This document shows positions 34,197 through 43,032 of a stretch of DNA of 64,000 bases, in pieces (position 1 is the stretch's first letter; each line of letters opens with the position of its first letter). The DNA comes from Sphingomicrobium sediminis. GTDB taxonomy: Bacteria; Pseudomonadota; Alphaproteobacteria; Sphingomonadales; Sphingomonadaceae. A program made the position numbers and the translations under genes. The notes under the pieces were generated by a model, which searched no databases, was not told the DNA's origin, and was given only the letters and a program-made list of their open reading frames with translations. The stretch is from positions 1,550,001 to 1,614,000 of the forward strand of contig NZ_JAMSHT010000001.1 in assembly GCF_023805295.1 (NCBI RefSeq), read 5' to 3'.

Positions 34197-36581
34197 TCAG
34201 AACGAGCAGGCCGTATCTTCGGGCATGTTCTGCCGCGAGATGGCCGAGATTTGCATCGTGAAGGGTGCCTCGGAGCGGATGGTCAGTGCATCGCCCAGCT
34301 CGCCCGCACAGGCTTCGGTGATGACCATTTCGCGCCAGCCCTTGCCCGCCGCGACGGCGAGATCGGCCGTGATGTCGATGGCCTGTTCACCGACCATCAG
34401 CATCACGGTGTCGGCAGGCGCAGCGCCCACCTGATAGGCTATACGATAATCGCCATCGCCATCGGTGGCACTGGCAAGCCGGATCGCGGCGCCGGGACCG
34501 AAGTCGATCTGGCGCGCATCTTCCTGGCGATTACGATCGACCCCGCGCGCGACGATGCCGCTGGCTTCGCCGCGCAGGTTGGGAAGCTCGATGCCTTCGC
34601 CGACCGACGCGGTCACGTCCGCATCGAGGCGGCCGTTCACGAACCAGTCGGTCGCCGCCCCTTCGCCAAGATAGAAGCATTGCTCATCCAGCTCAGGCGT
34701 CGGCGTATGGTCGTCGAGGCTGCGCCCGTAGCCCAGCGGGAAGAGCGCGCCTTCGGGACCGTTCAAAGGATTGCCGTTGCACGAGGCCGGCCAGCTGAAT
34801 GACAGCCGCCCGGTCGCGGGCTTCGAACCATAGACGATGTCGGCAATGCCAGCCCCTTCGCTACCCGGCAGCCAGGAGGCGATGAATGCGTCCGACGCAT
34901 TCATTTCGCGGTTCATCCACATCGGTCGGCCCGACAGAAACAAGGCGACGGTCGGGATGCCCTCGGTGTCGAACTTCTTGAGGAGGTCGAGACCTTCCTC
35001 GTCCGCAAAGACCATCGTCTTCAGGTCGCCGGCAAATTCGGCATAGGGCTGCTCGCCGAAGACCACGACGGCGACGTCGGGCTTCGTGTTGTAGCTGCCA
35101 TCTTCGGACAGCACCGCGCTGCCGCCACCGGCTTCGGCTGCGGCTTCCAGGCCCGCCCAGATCGACGTCGCGCCGGGGAAATAGTCATTGGTGAGCTCGC
35201 GCCCGCCTTGCCAGGTCAGCGTCCAGCCGCCCGAAGCCTGCGCGATCGAATCCGCCGCTGTGCCGGCGACCAGGATGTTGGCCGCCCCGTCAAGCGGAAG
35301 GATGCCGTCATTCTTTAGGATGACCTGGCTCTTGGCCACGGCATCGCGCGCGACCATGCGGTGCGGTGCGAAGCCCATCTTGTCGAAACGACCCGCATTG
35401 GCGCGATCGGACGGCTTGAGCATATTGTCGCCGAGGATGCCTGCGCGCAGCTTCACGCGCAGCACGCGGGCGACCGCATCGTCGACGCGGGCCATCGGGA
35501 TCGTCCCGTCTTCGACCTGTGCGATCAGCGTTTCGGTAAGGCCCTTCCAGTCGTCGGGCACCATGTAGATGTCGAGACCGGCGAGCAGGGATTGCGGGCA
35601 ATCGGTGACGGTGCAGCCAGCGACCTGCTGGTGACCGTTCCAGTCGCCGACAACCAGGCCGTCAAAACCCAGCTCCTCGCGCAGGACGCCGGTCAGCAAC
35701 TCTTCATTGCCGTGCATCTTCTTGCCGTTGATCGAGTTGAAGCTCGCCATCACGGCCTGCACGCCGGCATCGATGGTGGCGGGATATGGAACGGCGTGGA
35801 TCGCCTTCAATTCCTCGATATCGCCATTGACGTTGCCCTGGTCGACACCGCCCTCGGTGCCGCCATCGCCGAAGAAATGCTTGGCCGTCGCAATCACGCG
35901 GCCATAGCCGAGATAATCGTCATCGCCGGGCCTGCCCTGTAGGCCCTCGACCAGCGCCGCGCCCATCTTGGCGACGAGTTCGGGATCCTCGGAATAGCTT
36001 TCGTAGGTCCGGCCCCAGCGATCGTCGCGGGCGACCGCGACGGTGGGCGAGAAGTTCCAGTCGATCCCGGTAATCTCGATCTCGGTCGCCGTCGCCGCAC
36101 CGATCAGGCGGACGAGGTCGACATCCCCCGTGGCGCCAAGGCCGATATTGTGCGGGAAGATGGTGGCGCCGATGACGTTGGTATGGCCGTGCACCGCATC
36201 GGTGCCCCACATGGTCGGGATGACCGGCTGGTCGCCCGGCAGCGGCCGGGTCGAGGCTTCGTACATCATGTCGGCATATTCGAGCCACTTTTCGGCAGGC
36301 GCGAACTCATCGCCGAACGGGCCGCCATTGCCGCCATTCAAATAGGAGCCGAAGCGATACTTCTCCATGTCCTCGGGCGTGAAGCTGTTGATCTGCGGCT
36401 GGATCAGCTGGCCGATCTTCTGCTCGAGCGTCATGCGCGAAATGAGATCGGCGACGATCGCATCCTCGCTCATCTCGGCGCTGGGCGCCTCGACGGTTGC
36501 GGGCGCATCGGCGGGCATGGTCGCGCAGCCGGCCAGTGCAACGGCCATGGCAAGCGCGGAAATCGATTGGGCGATTCGCAT
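34197..36581 (-). CDS. GH3 family exo-beta-glucosidase-like lipoprotein
   Basis: Glycoside hydrolase of 794 aa. The lipobox LAGC (Cys19) marks it as a lipoprotein. The (beta/alpha)8 domain (about 40-370) carries KHFFGDGGTEGGVDQG (from K234) and the nucleophile D313 in LVVGDWNG. The alpha/beta sandwich (about 400-620) is followed by a ~150-residue beta-rich C-terminal domain, as in the marine ExoP-type exo-1,4/1,3-beta-glucosidases. It likely trims beta-glucosides from oligosaccharides imported by the TonB receptor. ATG 36581 has GAGGAG 11 nt upstream. Two operators lie ~80-120 bp before it. Confidence 0.92.
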   Translation of the reverse strand: MRIAQSISALAMAVALAGCATMPADAPATVEAPSAEMSEDAIVADLISRMTLEQKIGQLIQPQINSFTPEDMEKYRFGSYLNGGNGGPFGDEFAPAEKWLEYADMMYEASTRPLPGDQPVIPTMWGTDAVHGHTNVIGATIFPHNIGLGATGDVDLVRLIGAATATEIEITGIDWNFSPTVAVARDDRWGRTYESYSEDPELVAKMGAALVEGLQGRPGDDDYLGYGRVIATAKHFFGDGGTEGGVDQGNVNGDIEELKAIHAVPYPATIDAGVQAVMASFNSINGKKMHGNEELLTGVLREELGFDGLVVGDWNGHQQVAGCTVTDCPQSLLAGLDIYMVPDDWKGLTETLIAQVEDGTIPMARVDDAVARVLRVKLRAGILGDNMLKPSDRANAGRFDKMGFAPHRMVARDAVAKSQVILKNDGILPLDGAANILVAGTAADSIAQASGGWTLTWQGGRELTNDYFPGATSIWAGLEAAAEAGGGSAVLSEDGSYNTKPDVAVVVFGEQPYAEFAGDLKTMVFADEEGLDLLKKFDTEGIPTVALFLSGRPMWMNREMNASDAFIASWLPGSEGAGIADIVYGSKPATGRLSFSWPASCNGNPLNGPEGALFPLGYGRSLDDHTPTPELDEQCFYLGEGAATDWFVNGRLDADVTASVGEGIELPNLRGEASGIVARGVDRNRQEDARQIDFGPGAAIRLASATDGDGDYRIAYQVGAAPADTVMLMVGEQAIDITADLAVAAGKGWREMVITEACAGELGDALTIRSEAPFTMQISAISRQNMPEDTACSF

Positions 36582-36662
36582 CTTGGGTGAAACTCCTCTC
36601 CTGTACCCCAAGGACGGCGCATCACCGCCCCCGGTTCCCCTCGGGCGCAAGAGTAGCGAATT

Positions 36663-36699
36663 TGTGATCGTTCACAAGGGTGTAGCGTGAACGTTCACA
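36663..36699. promoter_or_regulatory. Two LacI-type operators between GH3 and lacI genes
   Basis: TGTGATCGTTCACA (36663-36676) and CGTGAACGTTCACA (36686-36699) have centres 23 bp apart. They lie in the divergent gap between the GH3 gene and the lacI gene, allowing control of the hydrolase and autoregulation. A weak promoter-like TTGCTG-N16-TATCAA (36710-36737) for lacI follows on the plus strand. Confidence 0.78.
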
Positions 36700-36765
36700 T
36701 TTTACCGCTTTGCTGACATAATAGTCACTGTTATCAATGGCCAATTGGGGGAATTACCTAGGCCG

Positions 36766-37806
36766 ATGAAAAAACAGGCAATCACGATCGAGGACGTCGC
36801 GCGGGCCGCGTCGGTCTCACGCCAGACGGTCAGTCGCGTCATCAACCGCATGCCGAGCGTTAGCGCCAAGGCGCGCGAGCGTGTCGAGTCGGCGATTGCC
36901 CAGCTCGGCTATTCGCCGAACCTTGCCGCCCGCCGCATGGGCGGGGCGCGCTCCTTCCTCATCATGGCGATCAACGATCGTGCCCGCACCATCGAAAATT
37001 GGGCCGCGGGGCGCGGCAACGACTGGGTCGACCAGATGCTCTATGGCGGCATGATGGCTTGCGAGGCGCGCGGCTATCACATGCTCTTCGAACTGGTCGA
37101 CACCGACCAGGAGGAGGCCGTCCGCCAGGTCCGCCGCGTGCTCTCCAGTCTGCAACCCGACGGCATCATCCTGACCCAGCCGCATAGCCAGAATGCCGCG
37201 CTCGTCGAGATGCTAAAGGAACAGGGCAAACCCTACGCCCGCATCGACCTGCCCTCCGACAATATCGATGGCGTCTCGATCCACATGAACGAGGAATCCG
37301 CCGCAGAATCCGCGACCCGTTACCTCATCGGCCTCGGCCATGAGCGGATCGGCTTTCTTGCCGGAAGCGCCGAATATGCGGGCAGCCATTTCCGCAAGGA
37401 TGGGTATCTCGAAGCGATGGACAGCGCCGGGCTCGAACCCCTGCTCGACAGCGCCGACTTCAGCTTCGACCGCGCCGCCGACATGGCGCGGCTATGGCTC
37501 GGCCGCCAGGCCCGGCCCACGGCGATCATTGCCGAGAATGACGAAATGGCCTTCGCCGTCCTGCACGTCGCCGACGAACTCGGGATCGAAGTGCCCAAGC
37601 ATCTTTCGGTCATCAGCTTCGAGGATACGCCGGGCGTGCGCTTCTCGGTCCCGCCGCTCACCGCCATCCGCCAGCCTACTGCTGCAATGATCGCGCGGGC
37701 CTGCGAAATCCTGATGGATGCGGCCGAGGGTGAGGAATCGAATGACGAGACAGTCCTGCCCTTCCAGCTGATCAAGCGCGAGACGACTGGCCCCGCGCCG
37801 CGATGA
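36766..37806 (+). CDS. LacI-family transcriptional regulator
   Basis: Repressor of 346 aa. The N-terminal helix-turn-helix (ITIEDVARAASVSRQTVSRVIN, residues ~5-27) and hinge helix (SPNLAARRM) are classic LacI. The periplasmic-binding-like sugar domain covers about 62-340. ATG 36766 is used; the frame upstream opens only with a TTG. It overlaps the MFS gene by 4 nt (ATGA). The five palindromes around it are the expected targets; LacI proteins usually bind such 14-bp CG-centred palindromes. The inducer is presumably a glucoside or glucose-containing oligosaccharide (inferred from GH3). Confidence 0.93.
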   Translation: MKKQAITIEDVARAASVSRQTVSRVINRMPSVSAKARERVESAIAQLGYSPNLAARRMGGARSFLIMAINDRARTIENWAAGRGNDWVDQMLYGGMMACEARGYHMLFELVDTDQEEAVRQVRRVLSSLQPDGIILTQPHSQNAALVEMLKEQGKPYARIDLPSDNIDGVSIHMNEESAAESATRYLIGLGHERIGFLAGSAEYAGSHFRKDGYLEAMDSAGLEPLLDSADFSFDRAADMARLWLGRQARPTAIIAENDEMAFAVLHVADELGIEVPKHLSVISFEDTPGVRFSVPPLTAIRQPTAAMIARACEILMDAAEGEESNDETVLPFQLIKRETTGPAPR

Positions 37807-39017
37807 ACGCGTTCGAGCGACGCTTCGTCCTCGCCAATTTCGGCGCGTTCCTCGCTTTCCTGCCCCTGCTCGTCCTGCTGCTACCGCGGCGGGTCGAGGC
37901 CATCTCGCCGGATGCCCCGCTCATCCTCCTGTCGCAGCTACTGCTGGTCGGCGGCATCGCCGCGAGTATCGCCCATTACCTGGCCGGCGCCTGGAGCGAT
38001 CGCTGGGTCGCGCGGCATGGCGAACGCCGCGGCCTGATCGCCATCGGGCTCACCGCCTTGATGGGCAGTTATGCATTACTTGCAGTCGCCGCGACGCCGG
38101 CTTTGCTCTTTGCAGCGATCATCACCTTCCAGCTCGCCTTCAACCTCATGTTTTCGCCGATGGGCGTGCTGCTCGCCGATTATGTGCCCGATGCGCGCAA
38201 GGGGCTGATGGCAGGCGCGCTCAACATGGCGCTCCCGCTCGCCGGCTTCGGGGTCACGGCGCTAGGCTGGATCAGCAGCGAGGATGCCGATTGGCCGTTC
38301 CTCCTGACCGCCTTCACGATCCTGCTGCTCGTCATGCCGCTGCTCATCGGCTGGCGACGCCATGCGCCAGCTTTCCAGGAAGCGAGCCAGCGCAACGAGG
38401 ACGGCGGCTTGCCCGATCTCAGCCTGCTCACGGGCGACTATGCGCGCGCCTGGGTCGCCCGCCTGCTCGTCCAGCTCGGCGGCGCGAGCCTGCTTCCCTA
38501 CCTCTTCCTTTATGTCGACAGCGTCGCGCGCGCGGCGCCGGGCTATGGCGGCAGCACGAGTAGCGCCGCGGTCGGCACCCTCACCCTCGTTGCCAATATC
38601 GTCGCCATCGGCGCGGGGCTGGCAGCGGGTCGCTGGAGCGATCGGATTGGCCGGCGCAAACTGCCGCTGGTGCTTGCCGCCCTGCTCGCCGCCGGTGCGC
38701 TGGCGCTGCTCGCTGCAGCGCCCGACTGGCGCCTCATCATCCTCGGCTATGCGCTGTTCACGGCGGGGCTAACGGCTTTCCTCTCGGTCGACAGCGCGAT
38801 GGTCGCGCAGATCGTGTCGGGTCGCGAAAAACGAGGCGCCTTGCTCGGCCTCATGAACCTCACCAACACGCTGCCCGCGATCATCGCGCCGGCAATGGCG
38901 TTAGTCATTGCCGAGGCCGCTTTGGGCGGCGGCGTCCTGCGCACCCTGCTCGGCATCGCAGCGCTTGCAGCGGTCGCCTCGACCTTCCTCATCGCGCGCA
39001 TCGAAAGCGTACGCTGA
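37803..39017 (+). CDS. MFS transporter coupled to the LacI regulator
   Basis: Major facilitator of 404 aa with about twelve membrane segments and the loop motifs GAWSDRWVARHGERR (between TM2 and TM3) and GRWSDRIGRRK (between TM8 and TM9). It starts inside the lacI stop. It resembles uncharacterised sugar MFS carriers placed in sphingomonad and Caulobacter glycan loci, and it is distinct in sequence from the FucP-type permease 140 bp downstream. It probably imports the sugar released by GH3 or exports a product; direction is not readable. Confidence 0.88.
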   Translation: MNAFERRFVLANFGAFLAFLPLLVLLLPRRVEAISPDAPLILLSQLLLVGGIAASIAHYLAGAWSDRWVARHGERRGLIAIGLTALMGSYALLAVAATPALLFAAIITFQLAFNLMFSPMGVLLADYVPDARKGLMAGALNMALPLAGFGVTALGWISSEDADWPFLLTAFTILLLVMPLLIGWRRHAPAFQEASQRNEDGGLPDLSLLTGDYARAWVARLLVQLGGASLLPYLFLYVDSVARAAPGYGGSTSSAAVGTLTLVANIVAIGAGLAAGRWSDRIGRRKLPLVLAALLAAGALALLAAAPDWRLIILGYALFTAGLTAFLSVDSAMVAQIVSGREKRGALLGLMNLTNTLPAIIAPAMALVIAEAALGGGVLRTLLGIAALAAVASTFLIARIESVR

Positions 39018-39086
39018 GCGGCTTCGCGAATTTTTCACTGGCCTGTGGTGCGCCAACTTCGCATAAAACGGGATGGACGTTCGCGA

Positions 39087-39100
39087 TGTGATCGTTCACA
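39087..39100. promoter_or_regulatory. LacI-type operator before the FucP-type permease gene
   Basis: TGTGATCGTTCACA is identical to the site at 36663-36676 and lies 60 bp before the permease start. A degenerate half-match (centre ACGTTC) precedes it by 15 bp. It supports separate control of the permease by the LacI protein. Confidence 0.75.
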
Positions 39101-39159
39101 TTCGCCGATCTGGGTGGATGCCGGTCAGGGGCAAGCCACCATAATGGGGAGGTTTTTCT

Positions 39160-40590
39160 ATGGTATCCGTTTCGCCCGACGCGGCAACGAGCACCGATCC
39201 GCGGCCGATCGTCGAGGACGATGGCGGCGTGAAGGCGCCGGGGCTCAACTATTTCGTCTTCGCGCTCTTCTTCATCTTCGGCGGGATCACGTCCTTGAAC
39301 GACGTCATCATCCCCAAGCTGAAAGAGCTGTTCACGCTGAGCTACACCGAAGCCATGCTGGTGCAGTTCTGCTTCTTCACCGCCTACCTGCTAATCGGCA
39401 TTCCGGGCGCCAAGCTCGTCAAGCGCATCGGCTATATGCGCGGAGCGACGGTGGGCCTCATCACCATGATGGCAGGCTGCCTTATGTTCATTCCGGCAAG
39501 CCAGACCGCGACCTATTGGGTCTTCCTGCTCGCGCTCTTCATCCTCGCCTCGGGCGTGGTCGTCGTGCAGGTCGTCGCCAACCCGCTGATCAGCCTTTTG
39601 GGGCCGCAAAAGACGGCGCATAGCCGCCTCACCTTCGCGCAGGCCTTCAACTCGCTGGGCACGACCGTCTTCCCGATCGTCGGTACGATCATCATCCTCG
39701 GCAGCCTTGCCACGGTGACCGCCGACCAACTGTCGGGCATCGAGCTCCAGGAATATCGCCAGGCCGAAAGCGCCGCCATCTGGAAGGGCTATCTCGGCCT
39801 TACCGTCCTGATCGGCATCGTCGCCGCCGCCGTCTGGGCGTTCCGCAATCGCTTGCCGCACGATGCCAAGAGCATGGGCGAGAACAAGCTCGTCTCGTGG
39901 AACCGCTATGTCATCGGCATCGCCATCGTCGTCATTGGCGGCGTGGTCGCGCTGAACGTCAGCCAGATCCTCGGCCTACTCATCATCATGGCAGCACCGG
40001 CGCTCTGGCTGTTCGACAACGACCTCCTGAAGCGCAAGCGCTTCGGCTACGGCGCCCTGAGCATCTTCCTCTACGTCGGTGCCGAGGTCGCGATCGGCTC
40101 GATCATCGTCAACTATCTGATGCAGGAAAGCGTGCTGAACCTGCCCGAGAGCGAAGCGGGCAAGCTCATCGCCGTCTATTGGGGCGGCGCCATGGTCGGC
40201 CGCTTCATCGGCTCGGGACTGCTGCGCATCTTCTCGCCCGGCAAGATCCTTGCCTTCAACTGCATCGGCGCAATCACGCTTATCGCCATCAGCATGATGT
40301 CGACAGGCGAAGTCGCGGCCTACTCGCTGCTGGCGGTCGGTCTCATGAACTCGATCATGTTCCCGACCATCTTCAGCCTCGCCTGCGAGAAGCTGGGTCC
40401 GCGCGCAGCCGACGGGTCGGGCATCATCAACATCGCCATCTTCGGCGGTGCGGTGGTCCCGGTCGTGTTCGGCATGGTGGCCGATGCCACCAGCCTGTCG
40501 AACGCGCTGGTCCTCCCGATCATCTGCTACGCGATCATCGCCGGCTTCGGTGTTTTCGCACGGCGACCTGCCGAGGCCTATGTCGACTAG
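39160..40590 (+). CDS. FucP/NagP-type sugar MFS permease
   Basis: Sugar permease of 476 aa of the FucP branch (FGGITSLNDVIIPKLKELF, then FTAYLLIGIPGAKLVKRIGY, VVQVVANPLISLLGP and TFAQAFNSLGTT). Twelve membrane segments are visible. The branch includes glucose/galactose, fucose and N-acetylglucosamine proton symporters. GGGGAGG 7 nt before ATG 39160 is a strong ribosome site. It has its own LacI-type operator and ends at a strong terminator, so it is the end of the carbohydrate locus. Glucose from the GH3 reaction is the most likely cargo, by inference. Confidence 0.92.
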   Translation: MVSVSPDAATSTDPRPIVEDDGGVKAPGLNYFVFALFFIFGGITSLNDVIIPKLKELFTLSYTEAMLVQFCFFTAYLLIGIPGAKLVKRIGYMRGATVGLITMMAGCLMFIPASQTATYWVFLLALFILASGVVVVQVVANPLISLLGPQKTAHSRLTFAQAFNSLGTTVFPIVGTIIILGSLATVTADQLSGIELQEYRQAESAAIWKGYLGLTVLIGIVAAAVWAFRNRLPHDAKSMGENKLVSWNRYVIGIAIVVIGGVVALNVSQILGLLIIMAAPALWLFDNDLLKRKRFGYGALSIFLYVGAEVAIGSIIVNYLMQESVLNLPESEAGKLIAVYWGGAMVGRFIGSGLLRIFSPGKILAFNCIGAITLIAISMMSTGEVAAYSLLAVGLMNSIMFPTIFSLACEKLGPRAADGSGIINIAIFGGAVVPVVFGMVADATSLSNALVLPIICYAIIAGFGVFARRPAEAYVD

Positions 40591-40612
40591 GCACTAGGCC
40601 AAGCCAACGGAC

Positions 40613-40654
40613 ATGGGCGCCGGTCGGGGACACCCGCTGGCGCCCATTTCTTTT
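40613..40654 (+). terminator. Rho-independent terminator after the sugar permease gene
   Basis: ATGGGCGCC (40613-40621) pairs with GGCGCCCAT (40639-40647), an inner CGGG/CCCG stem extends it, and TTTCTTTT follows directly. This marks the right-hand border of the carbohydrate locus. Confidence 0.85.
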
Positions 40655-40715
40655 GCGGGAAAGGAACCCCGATACGGGGCACGTCGCTTGAGCCAAAAGA
40701 GGCAAGCGGAAGACC

Positions 40716-41663
40716 ATGAAGAAACCCACTTATATCGGCGTTATCGGCGCGGGCTCGATCGGCTGCTGGCTTGGCGGCCGATTGAAGGCCGCCGGTCACG
40801 AAGTCGCGATCCTGCGCGAAGAAGAGCGGATCAAGGCGCCGCACGAAAACCTCGTCATCAAGGAAGGCGAGGAAGAGGAGCGGGTCCAGGTCCCGGTGCT
40901 CTCCGCGCTCGACCCCAAGCCCGACATCCTGCTGGTCGCGGTCAAGGCGATGTTCCTGCCCGACGTAGCGCCGCTGATCGCCGCCAATATGAGCGAGGAG
41001 ACGTTGGTCCTGCCGCTGCAAAATGGCGTCCCCTATTGGTTCATGAAGGACGAGACCATCGTCGATGTCGACCCCGTTGGATCGGTCCGCACAGCAATCC
41101 CCCGCGACCAGACGATCGGCACCGTGGTCCATGCCGCAGTCAGCCGCCAGGGCGACTGGATCAATGTGAAAAAGGCCGACACGTTGCTGCTGGGCGAAGT
41201 CGACGGTGGCACCAGCGAGCGCGTCGCCGCACTGACCGCGCTGTTCCGCGATGCCGGTGTGCCGTCCGAAGAGGATGAGGATATCCGCCGCGCCATCTGG
41301 TACAAGATTTGGGGCAATCTCACGATGAACCCGCTCTCCGCGCTCACCCGCGAGACGATGGACCGGCTGCTCGCCGACGAGCAATTGCTGGTGCTGGTGC
41401 GCGGCGCGATGGAAGAGCTGCGCGAAGTTGGCGCTGCGATCGGTTGCCCGATCGAACAGAGCGTCGACGACCGGCTCGACGTTGCGCGTACGCTGGGCGT
41501 GTTCAAGACCAGCATGCTGCAGGATCTGGAGGCAGGCCGTCCGCTCGAATGGAAGGCATTGGTCGCCGCCCCACGCGCTATCGCCAAGTCGAAAGGCATC
41601 GACACGCCCTTCATCGATTCGATCCTGGGATTGATCCGGCTGCTCGACCGCAGCCTCGCCTAG
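40716..41663 (+). CDS. Ketopantoate reductase family (PanE/ApbA) protein
   Basis: Protein of 315 aa with an N-terminal NAD(P) motif (GVIGAGSIGCWLGGRL) and the C-terminal ApbA domain: catalytic-type Lys in YKIWGNLTMNPLSALTRETM and the EVGAAIGCPI segment. It would reduce 2-dehydropantoate to pantoate for CoA synthesis. PanE paralogues act on other 2-keto acids, so the function is not certain without the genomic set. Its stop shares CTAG with the convergent ABC1 kinase gene. Confidence 0.85.
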   Translation: MKKPTYIGVIGAGSIGCWLGGRLKAAGHEVAILREEERIKAPHENLVIKEGEEEERVQVPVLSALDPKPDILLVAVKAMFLPDVAPLIAANMSEETLVLPLQNGVPYWFMKDETIVDVDPVGSVRTAIPRDQTIGTVVHAAVSRQGDWINVKKADTLLLGEVDGGTSERVAALTALFRDAGVPSEEDEDIRRAIWYKIWGNLTMNPLSALTRETMDRLLADEQLLVLVRGAMEELREVGAAIGCPIEQSVDDRLDVARTLGVFKTSMLQDLEAGRPLEWKALVAAPRAIAKSKGIDTPFIDSILGLIRLLDRSLA

Positions 41664-42985
41664 GCGAGCGCCGCCTCGACCATCGGGCGCACTTCGACCT
41701 TCGCCTTGAGATTGGCGGCAAGCAATGCCGTACCCGAAATCTTGCGCTGGACGAACAGGGTTTCGGCCGGCGGCAAGTGCCAGGCGGCGCGATCCTCGGC
41801 GATCTGCATGCCATGATCGCGCAGCACCTGGACGAACCCACGGTCGCCGAAATCGAAGGGTCCGTCGCGTCCGAACTCCTCGATCACCACGTCGGTCATC
41901 CGCTCGACCATCGGGCGGTGCCGGTCGACCGCTGCCTGCCCGACGAAGCCTGCATCCAACGCCGCGTCGATGACGCCGTCCCGGTCGCCCTTGCCGAGCG
42001 CCGTGAGGATACGCCGGTATCCGTCCACAACCGCCGGATCGACCGGGCGCGCCGCGCCGAAATCCAACAGGACCAGTTTGCCGCTGTCGGGCTGAAATCG
42101 ATAATTGGCGAAATTGGGATCGGTCTGCATGACGCCGAATTCGAATAACTCGCGCAGCACCAGTTCGATGAGCTCGGCCATGACGCGATCGCGCAATTCT
42201 TGCGTTTCGTCCGCCAACTGCTCGATCGGTACGCCCGGCACGAAGGTCATGGCGAGGATGTTGGGCGTGGTGAATTCCTCCACCAGCTCGGGCAGCACGT
42301 AACGTGCATCGCCGTCCAGCCGCTCGGCATAGGCCATCATCTGCGCACCCTCACGCACGTAATCGGCTTCCTCGGCCAGCTGCTCCTTCGCCGCCGCCAG
42401 CAGCGGCGCGATATCGAGTTCCTTGGGCAGCAGGCCCGAGACGCGCAGCAGCGTCGCGACATTGTCGACATCGCTGTCGATCGACTTGGCGACGCCCGGA
42501 TACTGGATCTTGATCGCCAACTCGCGCCCATCAGGGAGGATGGCGCGGTGTACCTGCCCGATCGAAGCCGCGGCCATCGGCGTCGGCTCAAACCTTTTGA
42601 AGCGCTTGCGCCAATCCGGACCCCATTCGGCCTTGAGCAGCGTGTTCAGTTGTTGGGGCGGCATGCGATGCGCCTGGTCGCGCAAGCGAGCAAGGATCTG
42701 CGCCAGTTCTGGCGGCAGCATGTCGCCCGCGTCCATCGAGATCATCTGACCGAGCTTCATCGCCGCACCGCGCAGGTGCGACAGGCGCTCGGTAACCTTG
42801 GCGACATTGCCAGGGGTGAGCATGAGGTCGCGTGCCTTGAGCCCCTCGCCCCGCGCCAGCCGCCGTGCGCCCTCGCCGACCATCCCGCCAACGACGCCGA
42901 GGCCGAGGCGAGTAAACTGTCCCACACGCGCGGCCCGCCCCGAGGGGACAGCACGTTCACGTGGGCGTTCGGTTTCGTCGGCCAT
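41660..42985 (-). CDS. ABC1/AarF (UbiB-like) atypical kinase
   Basis: Protein of 441 aa of the UbiB/ADCK family. It shows the family-specific KxGQ helix (MKLGQMISMDAGDMLPPEL), the Ala-rich nucleotide loop AAASIGQVHRA, the lysine in LAIKIQYPG and the metal motif LLDFGAAR. These kinase-like proteins support ubiquinone synthesis or lipid homeostasis. It lacks a clear C-terminal membrane pair and resembles the COQ8-like branch. ATG 42985 is used; the ~46 extra codons of open frame upstream carry no domain. It is last in the hmgA-fahA-DUF4126 operon, 47 nt after DUF4126. Confidence 0.88.
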   Translation of the reverse strand: MADETERPRERAVPSGRAARVGQFTRLGLGVVGGMVGEGARRLARGEGLKARDLMLTPGNVAKVTERLSHLRGAAMKLGQMISMDAGDMLPPELAQILARLRDQAHRMPPQQLNTLLKAEWGPDWRKRFKRFEPTPMAAASIGQVHRAILPDGRELAIKIQYPGVAKSIDSDVDNVATLLRVSGLLPKELDIAPLLAAAKEQLAEEADYVREGAQMMAYAERLDGDARYVLPELVEEFTTPNILAMTFVPGVPIEQLADETQELRDRVMAELIELVLRELFEFGVMQTDPNFANYRFQPDSGKLVLLDFGAARPVDPAVVDGYRRILTALGKGDRDGVIDAALDAGFVGQAAVDRHRPMVERMTDVVIEEFGRDGPFDFGDRGFVQVLRDHGMQIAEDRAAWHLPPAETLFVQRKISGTALLAANLKAKVEVRPMVEAALA

Positions 42986-43032
42986 GCGCTCTAGATGGGG
43001 ATCGACACCAAAAGGCCAACCCCGCCTTAGGG

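Noticed and set aside
39072..39085. Second LacI-type operator directly before the FucP permease site
   Set aside because: Only the central ACGTTC matches; the outer bases differ, so it is not counted as a site.
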